DNA of 64,000 nt from Levilactobacillus yonginensis (GTDB taxonomy: Bacteria > Bacillota > Bacilli > Lactobacillales > Lactobacillaceae): NCBI RefSeq assembly GCF_003946265.1, contig NZ_RHNO01000002.1, positions 124,001-188,000 on the forward strand. The letters run 5' to 3'. The notes below the pieces were generated by a model. The model did no database searches. It saw nothing but the letters and a program-made list of their open reading frames with translations, and was not told the origin of the DNA. Positions 17,267-26,675 of this stretch are shown here, piece after piece; position 1 is the stretch's first letter, and every line of letters begins with the position of its first letter. The position numbers and the translations under genes are program-made.

Positions 17267-18307
17267 ATGGACCCGGCAGACTTATTGCAACTACTAAGTG
17301 AACAGCAAGACCGGCGGCTGCGGGTCATCGAGAATTTGTTGCGAGGGCGGCGAACTGTTTCAACCTTGTACTGGGGCTTACGGTACGATTTACTGCCGCT
17401 ATTGAATCTGGCGAAGCCCTTGGACCGGGGAGCGTTGGACGCGCCAGCTCAGTTACTAGCACAACAGGGATTGATTGCCGGAGATTCAGCGGAAGGGGTC
17501 GTTCACCTGACAGAGCGGGGGCAAACGGCCGCAACCAGCACGACTTATTACCGGCCAATTACCCGTCAAAATTGGGTCAACGTGGACCTGATAGCAGCAC
17601 GTCAACGTTTACTGCTAGCGGTACAGGTGGCGTCGCAGTACGCGCACAGTACCTCGCGTTACTATCCTTTAGCGACTGATTTAACCACTCGGCAAGCGGT
17701 TCGGCGGTGGTTTCACCGCGTTAAGGGACCTGATTTAGCGACCAATCTTCGTGAGGCATTAGTCAGCAGTCTTCGCCAGCTACCGGCAGAGACGGCTGCA
17801 GTCGTGACGGACCAATTTACGGGTTACCAACAGCCCGGCTATACGGTCAGTCAATTGGCGCAGAGCACCAATCGCTCGGCCTGGGAGATCCAGCTGATGC
17901 ATTTTGATGGGGTCGCTCAGATTGCCTTAGCCGCACAGGAAGCGCAGCATCCGCTCCATGACTTATTTCAGCCACTGTGGGCGGTTCCCGTGTCACGGAG
18001 CGCCCAACAGACGCTGCAAGCGGTGGAGGCCGGCGGGGATTTGGCACGAGTGGCGCGCGTTCGTAAGGTTAAGCTATCGACGGTACGGGAGCATCTGCTC
18101 GAAGCGGCCATCATGTTGCCGGCTACAGAGTTTCCGTATGATCAGGTTTTATCGGAAACAATTCGTCAGCGGTTCGCAGCCGCTGTGACTGGGCCCATTG
18201 ATTCGTGGCAATACATGGAACTACCCGCAGCAATGCGCGACGAGCTTGATTTCTTTTACTTTCGACTCTACGCCATCTGGCGGATGAAACGGGGGGACTC
18301 AGAATAG
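17267..18307 (+). CDS. ypbB: YpbB-like helix-turn-helix protein paired with RecQ
   Basis: A 346-residue protein with a C-terminal helicase-associated helix-turn-helix region (around 240-300, GDLARVARVRKVKLSTVREHL). It matches Bacillus YpbB, encoded directly upstream of the RecQ-like helicase RecS. Its role is unknown; a helper of the helicase is inferred from gene order. The ATG follows GGAGG. The stop TAG overlaps the GTG of the helicase gene by one base. Confidence 0.75.
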   Translation: MDPADLLQLLSEQQDRRLRVIENLLRGRRTVSTLYWGLRYDLLPLLNLAKPLDRGALDAPAQLLAQQGLIAGDSAEGVVHLTERGQTAATSTTYYRPITRQNWVNVDLIAARQRLLLAVQVASQYAHSTSRYYPLATDLTTRQAVRRWFHRVKGPDLATNLREALVSSLRQLPAETAAVVTDQFTGYQQPGYTVSQLAQSTNRSAWEIQLMHFDGVAQIALAAQEAQHPLHDLFQPLWAVPVSRSAQQTLQAVEAGGDLARVARVRKVKLSTVREHLLEAAIMLPATEFPYDQVLSETIRQRFAAAVTGPIDSWQYMELPAAMRDELDFFYFRLYAIWRMKRGDSE

Positions 18308-19725
18308 TGGAAACTTTAGAAGCTAGTTTAGAAAAAGTTTTCGGATTTAATACGTTTCGTTCCGGTCAGAAAGCCGCTTTAACTGCCTTGGAGTCCAACC
18401 AAGATACCCTGGCCATTCTGCCGACCGGTGCCGGAAAAACGCTTATCTATCAGCTGTACGGCTATCGGCATCCGGGGTGTGTGTTGATTGTTTCACCGTT
18501 GTTATCGCTGATGAACGACCAGGTCGATCGGATGCGGATTAGCGGGTTCAAACGGGTTGCCGCCATTACGTCGCAGACTGGATATGTAGAACGCCAAGTT
18601 ATCTTGGAACATTTGAACGAGCTACAATTTCTCTTTTTATCACCGGAAATGTTGGCGCAACCCCAAATGTTAGCCCGAGTGGGGCAGCTTGATCTCAGTT
18701 TATTGGTAATCGATGAGGCACACTGCATTGTTCAGTGGGGACCAGATTTCCGGCCAGAGTACTTATTATTGGGCGCAATTCGGACTAAATTAAATCAACC
18801 GCTGACGCTCATGTTGACGGCCACGGCGGGCAAGGTGACTCGTCAAGAAATTTCAAAGCAGTTGCGGTTGCAACCACAGGTGGTCACTGAATCCGTGGAC
18901 CGCCCTAATATCTTTTTAGATGTTGAGAACGTTGCTAACGAGGCCGAAAAACAGAGTCGTTTGCAGGCACTGGTGGCCAAACTGCAGTTGCCAGGGGTCA
19001 TTTACTTTTCGAGCAAGCAGCAGGCAACCGATACAGCGCTGTGGTTACAGCAGACGACTGGCGTTCAAGCGGCGGCCTACCATGCGGGGCTGAGCGGTGA
19101 GGACCGCTTTCGAATCCAACAACAGTTTATGACGGGCCAACTCGACTTGATCTGTGCCACCAGTGCGTTTGGCATGGGTATCGATAAAAATGACGTCCGG
19201 TTTGTGATTCATTATCATCTGCCAGCCGATTTGGAAAGCTATGCGCAAGAAATTGGCCGGGCCGGTCGTGATGGGCAGCCCAGCATCGCTATTTTACTGT
19301 ACGCGCCGGGCGACGAGCAGTTACCATTGGCGTTGGGACAGTCAAATCGACCGGATGAGGCAACGATTACGCGATACTACGCGCACCCGCAGAGCTTTGC
19401 TGCCGATGATCCGGTGATTCACCTGCTGGATTTTTACCGGGGTCACGGCATCAGTCAAGCGGCAGTTACGCAACTGTTTACGCGCCGAGAAAAGGAGCGA
19501 AACCGGGCATTGGCGAATATGTTAGCCTATGCACGGGAACGGCGGTGCCTGCGACAAGTCTGGTTACAAGCCTTTGATGAGACCAGTCCCGCCCATTCAG
19601 CAGCGTGTTGTGCGCCGGGAGAGGTGGCCCTTGATTTGGACCAGCTTGAACTCTTACGTCAGCCGACTTCGGAGACTGAAAATGCGCCGACGGACTGGGA
19701 AACCCGACTTAACCGGTTATTTTAG
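18307..19725 (+). CDS. recQ: ATP-dependent DNA helicase, RecQ family (RecS-like)
   Basis: 3'-5' SF2 helicase for recombination and fork repair. It has 472 residues: Walker A PTGAGKT near 39, IDEAHC near 134, LTATAG near 176 and the C-terminal helicase motif GRAGRDG near 320. It lacks an HRDC domain and is short, like Bacillus RecS. The RecQ zinc-binding cysteines are degenerate: RRCLRQ is followed by AACCAPG in place of CGxCDxC. The GTG start overlaps the ypbB stop. Confidence 0.9.
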   Translation: METLEASLEKVFGFNTFRSGQKAALTALESNQDTLAILPTGAGKTLIYQLYGYRHPGCVLIVSPLLSLMNDQVDRMRISGFKRVAAITSQTGYVERQVILEHLNELQFLFLSPEMLAQPQMLARVGQLDLSLLVIDEAHCIVQWGPDFRPEYLLLGAIRTKLNQPLTLMLTATAGKVTRQEISKQLRLQPQVVTESVDRPNIFLDVENVANEAEKQSRLQALVAKLQLPGVIYFSSKQQATDTALWLQQTTGVQAAAYHAGLSGEDRFRIQQQFMTGQLDLICATSAFGMGIDKNDVRFVIHYHLPADLESYAQEIGRAGRDGQPSIAILLYAPGDEQLPLALGQSNRPDEATITRYYAHPQSFAADDPVIHLLDFYRGHGISQAAVTQLFTRREKERNRALANMLAYARERRCLRQVWLQAFDETSPAHSAACCAPGEVALDLDQLELLRQPTSETENAPTDWETRLNRLF

Positions 19726-19755
19726 TAAGAATTTAAAGAATTAAGGTATCTGGTA

Positions 19756-19764
19756 TGGTACAAT
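19756..19764 (+). promoter_or_regulatory. Extended -10 promoter of the LysM protein gene
   Basis: TGG-TACAAT, 33 bases before the start; no convincing -35. Confidence 0.5.
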
Positions 19765-19796
19765 TACGGGTGAAAGTTTTTCAGGGAGGTTAGATG

Positions 19797-20453
19797 ATGA
19801 GTCAGAAGCGTGACGATCAAACGTCGAAGGATACGAAGGATAAGGAGTCCCATCCTTGGGATCAGTCGTTTGCCGATGATCGGGACGATCAGGGGAACCT
19901 GTCACGAACGAGAATCCGGCGGCAAAATCACGGGAATACAATGGTGACAGTCATATTAGTTGCCATAATCATCGTGATCGCAGTGGCGTCATTAGTTTAT
20001 GGGTTAGCACGACAAAGTGCCGTGAATAAACCTGAAAATCAAAGTACGGAACAGGTCGCAGATGGCTCATCGAGTTCTTCTAGCAAACACGCCAAGAGCT
20101 CGACGAGCAGTCACAAGAAGTCTTCCTCTAAGAAGACCGCTTCGTCCAAGACGGCCAGCTCAAAAAAATCAACAACTTCAACCACGACTGCTAGTTCGGC
20201 AAAGACGACTAGCAGTTATTCGGCTACGAGTAGCGCCACTACTAAGCCGAACAAGACCAGTTCTAGTGCCACAACTACTAGTAGCAGTACGAGTACGACC
20301 ACTGGTAGTAAAAAGTACGCAACTGTAGAATCTGGACAAGGGGTCTACCGGGTCGCCACGAACGCGGGCATTTCTGTTCAAGAACTCTTACAGTTGAATG
20401 GGCTGTCTTCAGCCTCATCGTTACACCCCGGTCAGAAGCTTCGGGTAAAATAG
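19797..20453 (+). CDS. Membrane-anchored LysM protein (YpbE-like)
   Basis: A 218-residue cell-wall protein with a charged cytoplasmic N-terminus (about 1-45), one membrane segment (about 48-70, VTVILVAIIIVIAVASLVYG), a long Ser/Thr/Lys-rich linker (about 85-165) and one C-terminal LysM domain (about 172-218, GVYRVATNAGISVQELLQLNG) that binds peptidoglycan. LysM proteins of this shape follow recS in Bacillus (YpbE). Of two adjacent ATGs, the second (19797) is 7 bases from AGGGAGG and is preferred. No catalytic domain is visible. Confidence 0.82.
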   Translation: MSQKRDDQTSKDTKDKESHPWDQSFADDRDDQGNLSRTRIRRQNHGNTMVTVILVAIIIVIAVASLVYGLARQSAVNKPENQSTEQVADGSSSSSSKHAKSSTSSHKKSSSKKTASSKTASSKKSTTSTTTASSAKTTSSYSATSSATTKPNKTSSSATTTSSSTSTTTGSKKYATVESGQGVYRVATNAGISVQELLQLNGLSSASSLHPGQKLRVK

Positions 20454-20486
20454 GCGTTAATTTCATTTGATAGGAGTTTGGTTTTC

Positions 20487-21167
20487 ATGGAGAAACAAGG
20501 TTTGCAAGTTGCCATTGACGGTCCCGCATCGGCCGGCAAGAGTACCGTGGCAAAGATCGTTGCCCAACGTTTTCACTACATATATTGTGATACGGGCGCT
20601 ATGTACCGTGCGATTACTTGGAAAGTGTTACAGGCTGGTGTGGGCTTGACCGATGAAGCAGCGGTCAAGCAATTACTGGATCAAATCACGATTCGGTTTG
20701 AACCAGGCACCCCAGTGCAAAAGGTGTTTGTTGACGACACCGAAGTCACCTTGGCCATTCGCCAACCTGACGTGACCAACTCCGTTTCAGCAGTGTCCGC
20801 TTTACCCGCCGTTCGAGAAGAATTGACGGCTCGTCAACGGGATATCGCGGATGCTGGGGGGATCGTCATGGATGGCCGCGACATTGGGTCGACCGTCTTG
20901 CCTAAGGCAGAAGTTAAAATCTTCCTAGTGGCCAGCGTGGAGGAACGTGCACAACGGCGCTTGAAGGATAATGCCGCCAAGGGTATTGAGACACCTTTAG
21001 CAACACTAAAGCATGAAATTGAGGAACGGGATCGGAAGGATTCGACACGAAAGGTCTCTCCATTGACCCAAGCGGCGGATGCCATTCGGTTAGATACGAC
21101 CTCGATGAGCATCGAACAAGTGGCTGATAAAATCGCCGAAATTATTTCTGAAAAAGAATCCCACTAG
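20487..21167 (+). CDS. cmk: Cytidylate kinase
   Basis: Phosphorylates CMP and dCMP with ATP. It has 226 residues: P-loop GPASAGKS near 12, YCDTGAMYRA near 33 and the DGRDIGSTVLPKA block near 130 of the bacterial Cmk family. The ATG at 20487 lies 10 bases after TAGGAG; a TTG at 20478 is less likely. It is followed by rpsA, the usual Firmicutes order. Confidence 0.95.
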   Translation: MEKQGLQVAIDGPASAGKSTVAKIVAQRFHYIYCDTGAMYRAITWKVLQAGVGLTDEAAVKQLLDQITIRFEPGTPVQKVFVDDTEVTLAIRQPDVTNSVSAVSALPAVREELTARQRDIADAGGIVMDGRDIGSTVLPKAEVKIFLVASVEERAQRRLKDNAAKGIETPLATLKHEIEERDRKDSTRKVSPLTQAADAIRLDTTSMSIEQVADKIAEIISEKESH

Positions 21168-21246
21168 ATATAGGCATTTTACTAGCTTTTACTAGCATAA
21201 TCAGCTAAAATAGTATATAGAGTTGTCGCAAGGAGGAAAAATTCGC

Positions 21247-22557
21247 ATGAGTGAAAATGGCACGAGTCAAAACAATGAAAACAATGAGTTATTAGATGCT
21301 TTAAACAGCATCGATAACGTCAAGGTCGGTGACGTCGTTAAGGGTGAAATCTTAACGATTGATGACGACCAACAAGCAATCGTTGGTATTGCAGATACTG
21401 GTATCGAAGGGGTCGTTCCCAAGAAGGAACTCTCAACTAAGCCAGTTGATGACATTAATGAAGTAATTAAAGTTGGTGACGTCTTGGATCTCGTCGTTAT
21501 CTCACGGATCGGAACTGACAAGGAAGGCGGTAGCTACTTACTGTCTCAACGTCGTTTAGAAGCCCGTAAGGTTTGGGACGATATTCAAAAGGAATTCGAA
21601 GCAGGTCATACGTTAACTGCCCCTGTTACCCAAGTGGTTAAGGGTGGGTTAGTTGTTGATGCCGGCGTTCGTGGTTTCGTTCCCGCATCAATGGTTTCTG
21701 ATCACTTCGTCGAAGATCTTGCACAATTCAAGGGCCAAACCTTGGAATTCAAGATCGTTGAAATCGAACCTAGCGAAAACCGGTTGATCTTATCACACCG
21801 TGCTATCGTTGAAAAGGAACGCGCTGCACAAAAGGAAGAAATCATGGCTAAGTTAACTGCTGGCGACATTGTCGACGGTAAAGTTGCTCGCTTGACTAAC
21901 TTCGGTGCATTCGTTGACCTTGGTGGCGTTGATGGTTTGGTCCACGTTTCTGAAATCGCCTTTGAACGGGTTGAAAAGCCTAGCGATGTTCTGAAGGTTG
22001 GCCAAGACGTTAAAGTTAAGGTCTTATCTGTAGACCCAGACCGCGACCGGATCTCCCTTTCCATCAAGCAAACCTTACCAGAACCTTGGGACGGTATCGA
22101 AGACAAAGCCCCACAAGGTAGCGTCTTAGATGGAACTGTTAAGCGTTTGACTAGCTTTGGGGCCTTCGTTGAAGTATTCCCTGGCGTTGAAGGCTTAGTT
22201 CACATTTCCCAAATTTCTCACCAACACATCGCAACGCCTGCTGACGTTCTGAAGGTTGGTCAAGAAATCAAGGTTAAGGTCTTAGATGTTCGTCCAGACG
22301 ATCACCGTTTGGCATTGTCCATCAAGGCTCTTGAAGAAAAGCCACAATCTGGTGACGAAGGTTCTGAGAACCGGAGCAGCAGTAACAACAACCGTAGCCG
22401 GAGCAACAATGGCGGTAACAACAACCGTCGTCGTAACAACCGGAACAGTGCTGAAACTTCAACGGCTAACGCCCCAGAAGAAAGCACCGGTTTCTCTTTG
22501 GGCGATCTGATTGGTGATAGCTTGAAGAAAGATATGGAAGATAACGAAAACAACTAA
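21247..22557 (+). CDS. rpsA: 30S ribosomal protein S1 homologue
   Basis: RNA-binding protein with four S1 domains (roughly 15-85, 100-165, 185-255 and 272-340; the last two have GAFVDLGGVDGLVHVSE-type cores). Gram-positive versions have fewer domains than the six of E. coli. It has 436 residues, ending in an Asn/Arg/Ser-rich low-complexity tail (about 355-400) and a short acidic segment. AAGGAGG precedes the ATG at 21247. Codon use indicates high expression. Confidence 0.93.
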   Translation: MSENGTSQNNENNELLDALNSIDNVKVGDVVKGEILTIDDDQQAIVGIADTGIEGVVPKKELSTKPVDDINEVIKVGDVLDLVVISRIGTDKEGGSYLLSQRRLEARKVWDDIQKEFEAGHTLTAPVTQVVKGGLVVDAGVRGFVPASMVSDHFVEDLAQFKGQTLEFKIVEIEPSENRLILSHRAIVEKERAAQKEEIMAKLTAGDIVDGKVARLTNFGAFVDLGGVDGLVHVSEIAFERVEKPSDVLKVGQDVKVKVLSVDPDRDRISLSIKQTLPEPWDGIEDKAPQGSVLDGTVKRLTSFGAFVEVFPGVEGLVHISQISHQHIATPADVLKVGQEIKVKVLDVRPDDHRLALSIKALEEKPQSGDEGSENRSSSNNNRSRSNNGGNNNRRRNNRNSAETSTANAPEESTGFSLGDLIGDSLKKDMEDNENN

Positions 22558-22576
22558 TACGTTTGGTTGAGAAATG

Positions 22577-22617
22577 GGTCTGGAGCGGAACTTTGTTGGT
22601 TTCGTTCTGGACCTTTT
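22577..22617 (+). terminator. Terminator of rpsA
   Basis: A 13-bp stem GGTCTGGAGCGGA/TTCGTTCTGGACC with several G-T pairs, then five T. Confidence 0.8.
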
Positions 22618-22653
22618 TCACGTCAAATGTAGCAATTTAAGGAGGGATTTATA

Positions 22654-23961
22654 GTGGCATTTCCAGTAGTTGCCATTGTTGGCCGCCCAAACGTGGGAAA
22701 GTCGACCCTGTTTAACCGGATCGCCGGCGAACGGATCTCCATCGTCGAAGACACCCCAGGGGTTACCCGTGACCGAATTTATACGCGAGCCGAATGGCTG
22801 GGAACTGAATTTCGGATGATCGATACCGGTGGGATCGACCTCGGCGATGAACCATTTTTAACACAGATTACGCAACAAGCAGAAATTGCAATTGATGAAG
22901 CCGACGTTATCGTCTTCATCGTGAGCGCCCCCGAGGGTGTGACCGATGCTGATGAAAAGGTGGCCAAGATCCTGTACCGTGCCGATAAGCCGGTCATGTT
23001 GGCTGTCAACAAGGCGGATAACCCCGAAACTCGGGAATCCATCTACGACTTCTATTCACTTGGCTTCGGTGACCCATATCCCGTCTCTGGGGTCCATGGT
23101 CTCGGTTTAGGGGACCTGTTGGATGCCGTCGTGAAGAAATTCCCTGAAGATGATGGCGCGCCTAAGGACGATTCCATTCGCTTCAGTTTGATTGGTCGGC
23201 CTAACGTTGGGAAGTCCTCTTTGGTCAACGCCATGCTTGGTGAAGACCGGGTCATCGTTTCCAACATTGCCGGTACCACGCGTGATGCCGTAGATACCAA
23301 GTTTACCGCTGACGATACCAAATTTACGATGGTCGATACGGCTGGGATTCGTAAAAAAGGGAAAGTCTACGAAAACACGGAGCGTTACAGTGTTATGCGG
23401 GCGATGCGGGCCATTGACGATTCAGACGTGGTTCTGATGGTCATGAACGCCGAAGAAGGAATTCGGGAACAAGATAAACGGGTTGCCGGTTACGCCCATG
23501 AAGCGGGTCGAGGCATCATTATTTTGGTCAACAAGTGGGATACCTTGAAGAAGGATAACCATACGTTGACGGACTTCCAGAACCTGATTCGTTTGGAGTT
23601 CCAATACCTGAGTTATGCACCAATTGTCTTTGTTTCCGCTAAGACGGGTCAACGGCTAGAACAGTTACCTGAACTGATCAAGAAGGTTTCTGCTAACCAC
23701 AACAAGCGGGTTCAATCCGCAACGTTGAACGATGTTGTAATGGATGCCATTGCTTTGAACCCAACGCCTTCCGACAACGGGAAGCGGCTCCGGGTTTACT
23801 ACGCCACTCAAGTGGCCGTGGCGCCACCAACTTTCGTGGTCTTTGTTAATGATCCGAAGATGATGCACTTCTCCTACGAGCGATTCTTAGAGAATCAGAT
23901 TCGGGCTAGTTTCGATTTCGAAGGGACACCAATCCATTTGATTGAGCGTGCACGGAAGTAG
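22654..23961 (+). CDS. der: Ribosome-assembly GTPase Der (EngA)
   Basis: Essential GTPase for 50S subunit maturation. It has 435 residues with two G domains in tandem: first G1 GRPNVGKST near 10 with DTPGV, second GRPNVGKSS near 180 with DTAGI; NKxD motifs NKAD and NKWD; and a C-terminal KH-like domain (about 350-435). GTG start after AAGGAGGG. Confidence 0.97.
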   Translation: MAFPVVAIVGRPNVGKSTLFNRIAGERISIVEDTPGVTRDRIYTRAEWLGTEFRMIDTGGIDLGDEPFLTQITQQAEIAIDEADVIVFIVSAPEGVTDADEKVAKILYRADKPVMLAVNKADNPETRESIYDFYSLGFGDPYPVSGVHGLGLGDLLDAVVKKFPEDDGAPKDDSIRFSLIGRPNVGKSSLVNAMLGEDRVIVSNIAGTTRDAVDTKFTADDTKFTMVDTAGIRKKGKVYENTERYSVMRAMRAIDDSDVVLMVMNAEEGIREQDKRVAGYAHEAGRGIIILVNKWDTLKKDNHTLTDFQNLIRLEFQYLSYAPIVFVSAKTGQRLEQLPELIKKVSANHNKRVQSATLNDVVMDAIALNPTPSDNGKRLRVYYATQVAVAPPTFVVFVNDPKMMHFSYERFLENQIRASFDFEGTPIHLIERARK

Positions 23962-23990
23962 GACTTGAGTAGCATAGGACCAGCTTTTAA

Positions 23991-24023
23991 CGTGATTTTA
24001 ACGATTTTTCATTAAAAATCACG
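23991..24023. terminator. Hairpin between der and hup
   Basis: CGTGATTTT and AAAATCACG form a 9-bp inverted repeat; A/T tracts flank both arms, but no clean T run follows. It may act as a weak terminator of der. Confidence 0.4.
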
Positions 24024-24061
24024 ATTCTTGGCCGATAATTGCTAAAAAATGGCGTTATCCC

Positions 24062-24090
24062 TTGTCATGCAAGGCTTCCTGTGCTATCTT
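24062..24090 (+). promoter_or_regulatory. Promoter of hup
   Basis: TTGTCA (24062-24067), 17-bp spacer, TATCTT (24085-24090) with a TGC extension. A long leader of about 105 bases follows, containing AAATGATG/CATCATTT complementary blocks. Confidence 0.75.
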
Positions 24091-24200
24091 TGATAAAGAA
24101 ATGATGCGGCTGACCGTATTTGTTTCATCATTTTTGGACCACTCAAAAATGACCACTAGATGTCATTCATCTAATCTTCTTTCAGGAGGTGAATTCAAAC

Positions 24201-24476
24201 ATGGCAAACAAAGCACAATTGGTTAGCGACGTTGCAACTGCAACTGGTTTAACTAAAAAGGACGCAACTGCTGCAGTTGATGCAGTATTCGATTCTGTCC
24301 AAGCAACGTTAGCTAAAGGCGAAAAGGTTCAACTGATCGGCTTTGGTAACTTTGAAGTACGTGAACGTGCAGCTCGTAAGGGCCGTAACCCACAAACTGG
24401 ACAAGAAATCCAAATCCCAGCAAGCAAAGTACCTGCATTCAAGCCAGGTAAAGCTTTAAAGGATGCTGTTAAATAA
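24201..24476 (+). CDS. hup: DNA-binding protein HU
   Basis: Histone-like dimeric protein that bends and compacts DNA. It has 91 residues: [17 protein letters not shown] helix pair and the DNA-binding arm around [18 protein letters not shown]. The ATG at 24201 is 11 bases after AGGAGG (24184-24189). Strong promoter, strong binding site and biased codons fit its abundance. Confidence 0.97.
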   Translation: MANKAQLVSDVATATGLTKKDATAAVDAVFDSVQATLAKGEKVQLIGFGNFEVRERAARKGRNPQTGQEIQIPASKVPAFKPGKALKDAVK

Positions 24477-24495
24477 TCTTATTTAGCGAGTAGAG

Positions 24496-24527
24496 GGCCA
24501 GTACGGTGAATGCCGGGCTGGCTTTTT
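24496..24527 (+). terminator. Terminator of hup
   Basis: GCCAG..CGG and CCGG.CTGGC pair, followed by five T. Confidence 0.75.
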
Positions 24528-24654
24528 GCTACCCTTAATTAAATTCAAGTAACAGTGAAGTAGCGGGATAATTGATGCTGGCGAGGGCTTTTACTTCGCA
24601 AGTCACCCTGAATTGCGTATAATTAACTGTTGCGTTAAAAAAATAATGGTTGAC

Positions 24655-24850
24655 GTTGCCGCCTACGGCCGCCCAGGAGGGTGCTAGCTGTGGGGACCGG
24701 ATCAAGCCTGAAAAGCGGTCTTGCTCCTCACGTGTGAGCCCCGCTAAGTTCATGCGAGTCTCTCACGCGTCCCATGCTGTAAATTGGCTGAGAAACACCA
24801 ATTAACACCGTTGTCACGGCCAGCCCCCTCCTGGGCGACCTCCGGCTACG
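24655..24850 (-). repeat. Structured intergenic repeat, copy 5 (type A)
   Basis: Terminal helix with CGCCCAGGAGGG/CCCTCCTGGGCG perfectly paired; the ends carry GTAGCCGGAGG (minus strand) and CCGTAGGCGGCAAC, as in copy 6. Inside on the minus strand: AATTGG/CCAATT, TGGGACG, an imperfect CGTGAGAGACTCGC helix, GGAGCAAG/CTTGATCC closing an ACCGC...AGG loop, and GTCCCCACAGC. Confidence 0.85.
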
Positions 24851-25043
24851 ATTGCGCTATTTTGGCAGTATAGTAAACGCCATTTGTGCTAGTCGTGGTA
24901 CGTTGGGTAACTTTGATATATCACGGTTGTTAGGCGATTATTGTAACCAGATTCAACATTTTTGAAGCCAGTTGTAAAGCTTAAGTGATTTAAAATTTTA
25001 GCTGAACTATATAGCAACTTGAGGGTAAATTTGAGACATCAAA
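24851..25043. other. Interior between repeat copies 5 and 6
   Basis: The 193 bp between the outward-facing copies. AACTTTGAT (left part) and ATCAAAGT (beside copy 6) are complementary; otherwise no gene or site is visible. Confidence 0.4.
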
Positions 25044-25235
25044 GTAGCCGGAGGTTGTTAGGGGTGGTACCGTGGTGTCGACGGTGTTGGTTGGCGTTTT
25101 GGGCCGACCTACAGCGTGGGACGAGCTTGGAGACGTGGTGAACTAGCCACGGCTTCAAGTCGAGGCCAAAGACCGCACCACAGGCTTTGGCCGGTCCCCA
25201 CCACGTAGCCACCCCTAACAACCGTAGGCGGCTAC
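25044..25235 (+). repeat. Structured intergenic repeat, copy 6 (type A)
   Basis: Starts GTAGCCGGAGG. The 15-bp helix GGTTGTTAGGGGTGG/CCACCCCTAACAACC is perfect and ends in CCGTAGGCGGCTAC. Inside: GTCGACG, GGTTGGC/GCCGACC, TGGGACGAG, CTTGGAGACGTGG/CCACGGCTTCAAG, TCGAG, GGCCAAAG/CTTTGGCC closing ACCGC...AGG, and GGTCCCCAC. Confidence 0.88.
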
Positions 25236-25285
25236 GTGGATATAACCAAATGATAATACAAAAGATTCAAGATGGAGGCGGGTCA

Positions 25286-26545
25286 ATGAGTTACGCAGAA
25301 ACGGCACTCGATGAACTGGAAAAGGGACAACTCGAAGATTTCAAAAAGCAATATGCGCTGGCACTACGTCACGATGACGATGACACGTTGTTTAGTTTGG
25401 GTGAGGAACTCTATTCGTTAGGTTTCCTGAACCAATCCCGACGAATCTACGAGAAGCTCCTCAAGAAGTACCCAGATGAAGATGAGTTGCGAACGAACCT
25501 CGCAGACATTGCCATTGATGAAGATAAGAACGATGAGGCGCTGGAATATTTAAATCAGGTCCAACCTGGCTCACCAGCCTACGTGGAATCCCTGATGGTG
25601 GCCGCCGACCTCTATCAGACTCAGGAACTCTTCGAAGTCAGCGAACAAAAGCTGTTAACGGCCAAAAAATTGGCGCCTGACGAGCCCGTCATCACGTTTG
25701 CCCTGGCAGAACTCTACTTCACCATGCGGGAGTTCAGAAAGGCCATTCCGCTGTATTTAGACCTGATTACGGCCGGAACTACCGAACTGTCCCGCGTCAA
25801 CCTGGTCGAACGGCTGGGAGTTGCTTACGCTAACGCTGGTCGATTTGAACAGGCGATTGGCTATCTGAAGCAGATCCACACGGGGGACATGACGCCCGAC
25901 GTGAAGTTTGAAACGGCGTTTACCTACTTGCAACTGAAGGAACGGTCAACGGCCATTCGCTTGTTTGAGGAGCTAAAGGATAGTGATGCGCACTACACGT
26001 CCCTGTATCCTTACCTGGGCCAGGCACTGGAGCAGGAGAACCGGCTAGATGAAGCTTTAAAAGCCCTTCAAGAAGGTTTAGGCGTTGACCAGTACAACGA
26101 GAAGCTCTGGCTACAGGCAGCCCACGTGGCCACTAAATTGGCCGATGAGGACCTAGCTGAACGCTACCTGAAGAAGGGGCATGAGCTGGATGCTGACGAC
26201 ATCGCGGCGGTCATTCAACTCAGTAACCTGTACGTGAAACAGGAACGGTGGGCGGAAAATGCCGAGTTGGCTAAACCATATTTGGCTAACGAAGACGCTG
26301 ATCCACAGCTGTACTGGAACTTAGCGGTCACGGCGAACCATCAAGAGGACTTTGCTGCAGCTCGTAAGTACTACGATGCCGCGCAACCGTTCTTCATGGA
26401 CCAGCCAGACTTCCTGAAGCCAGCGATTTACTTCTATCGTGAAGAAGGGGCCAGTGATGTCGTCGTTAAACTATTACAGGCGTACGTGAAGGTCGTTCCG
26501 GATGATGCTGAAATGGCACTTATGTTGGAAGGCTACGAGGATTAA
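25286..26545 (+). CDS. Tetratricopeptide repeat protein (YpiA-like)
   Basis: A 419-residue cytoplasmic protein made of helical TPR units almost throughout (alternating W/L/Y/A positions such as AFALAELYFTMREFRKAIPLY and LYPYLGQALEQENRLDEALKA). TPRs mediate protein contacts; no enzymatic domain is seen. Similar proteins are found near hup and cca in lactobacilli. The ATG at 25286 follows GGAGGCGG; earlier in-frame starts fall inside repeat copy 6 and are rejected. Confidence 0.82.
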   Translation: MSYAETALDELEKGQLEDFKKQYALALRHDDDDTLFSLGEELYSLGFLNQSRRIYEKLLKKYPDEDELRTNLADIAIDEDKNDEALEYLNQVQPGSPAYVESLMVAADLYQTQELFEVSEQKLLTAKKLAPDEPVITFALAELYFTMREFRKAIPLYLDLITAGTTELSRVNLVERLGVAYANAGRFEQAIGYLKQIHTGDMTPDVKFETAFTYLQLKERSTAIRLFEELKDSDAHYTSLYPYLGQALEQENRLDEALKALQEGLGVDQYNEKLWLQAAHVATKLADEDLAERYLKKGHELDADDIAAVIQLSNLYVKQERWAENAELAKPYLANEDADPQLYWNLAVTANHQEDFAAARKYYDAAQPFFMDQPDFLKPAIYFYREEGASDVVVKLLQAYVKVVPDDAEMALMLEGYED

Positions 26546-26562
26546 CTAAAATGTACTACAGA

Positions 26563-26590
26563 AAAGGATGCCGCGGGGTATTCTTTTTTA
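26563..26590 (+). terminator. Terminator of the TPR gene
   Basis: AAGGATGCC pairs with GGGTATTCTT across a short loop, followed by T residues. Confidence 0.65.
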
Positions 26591-26632
26591 ATTAAGTTTA
26601 CACACAATAATTACTTTAACTTATGGCTTCAC

Positions 26633-26662
26633 AAAAAAAGCAACCGCAAAACCCGCGGTTGC
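26633..26662 (-). terminator. Terminator of the YitT-like gene (minus strand)
   Basis: Perfect GCAACCGC/GCGGTTGC stem; on the minus strand it is followed by seven T. It faces the TPR terminator, as expected for convergent genes. Confidence 0.85.
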
Positions 26663-26675
26663 TAAACCCAAATCA

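Noticed and set aside
24655-25235. Repeat elements as T-box leaders, 6S RNA or tmRNA
   Set aside because: No T-box sequence (TGGNACCGCG) or aligned specifier, and the copies are multiple and paired in opposite orientation, unlike these single-copy RNAs.
25187-25285. Upstream extension of the TPR protein by 33 codons
   Set aside because: It falls in repeat copy 6; the ATG at 25286 has GGAGG directly upstream.
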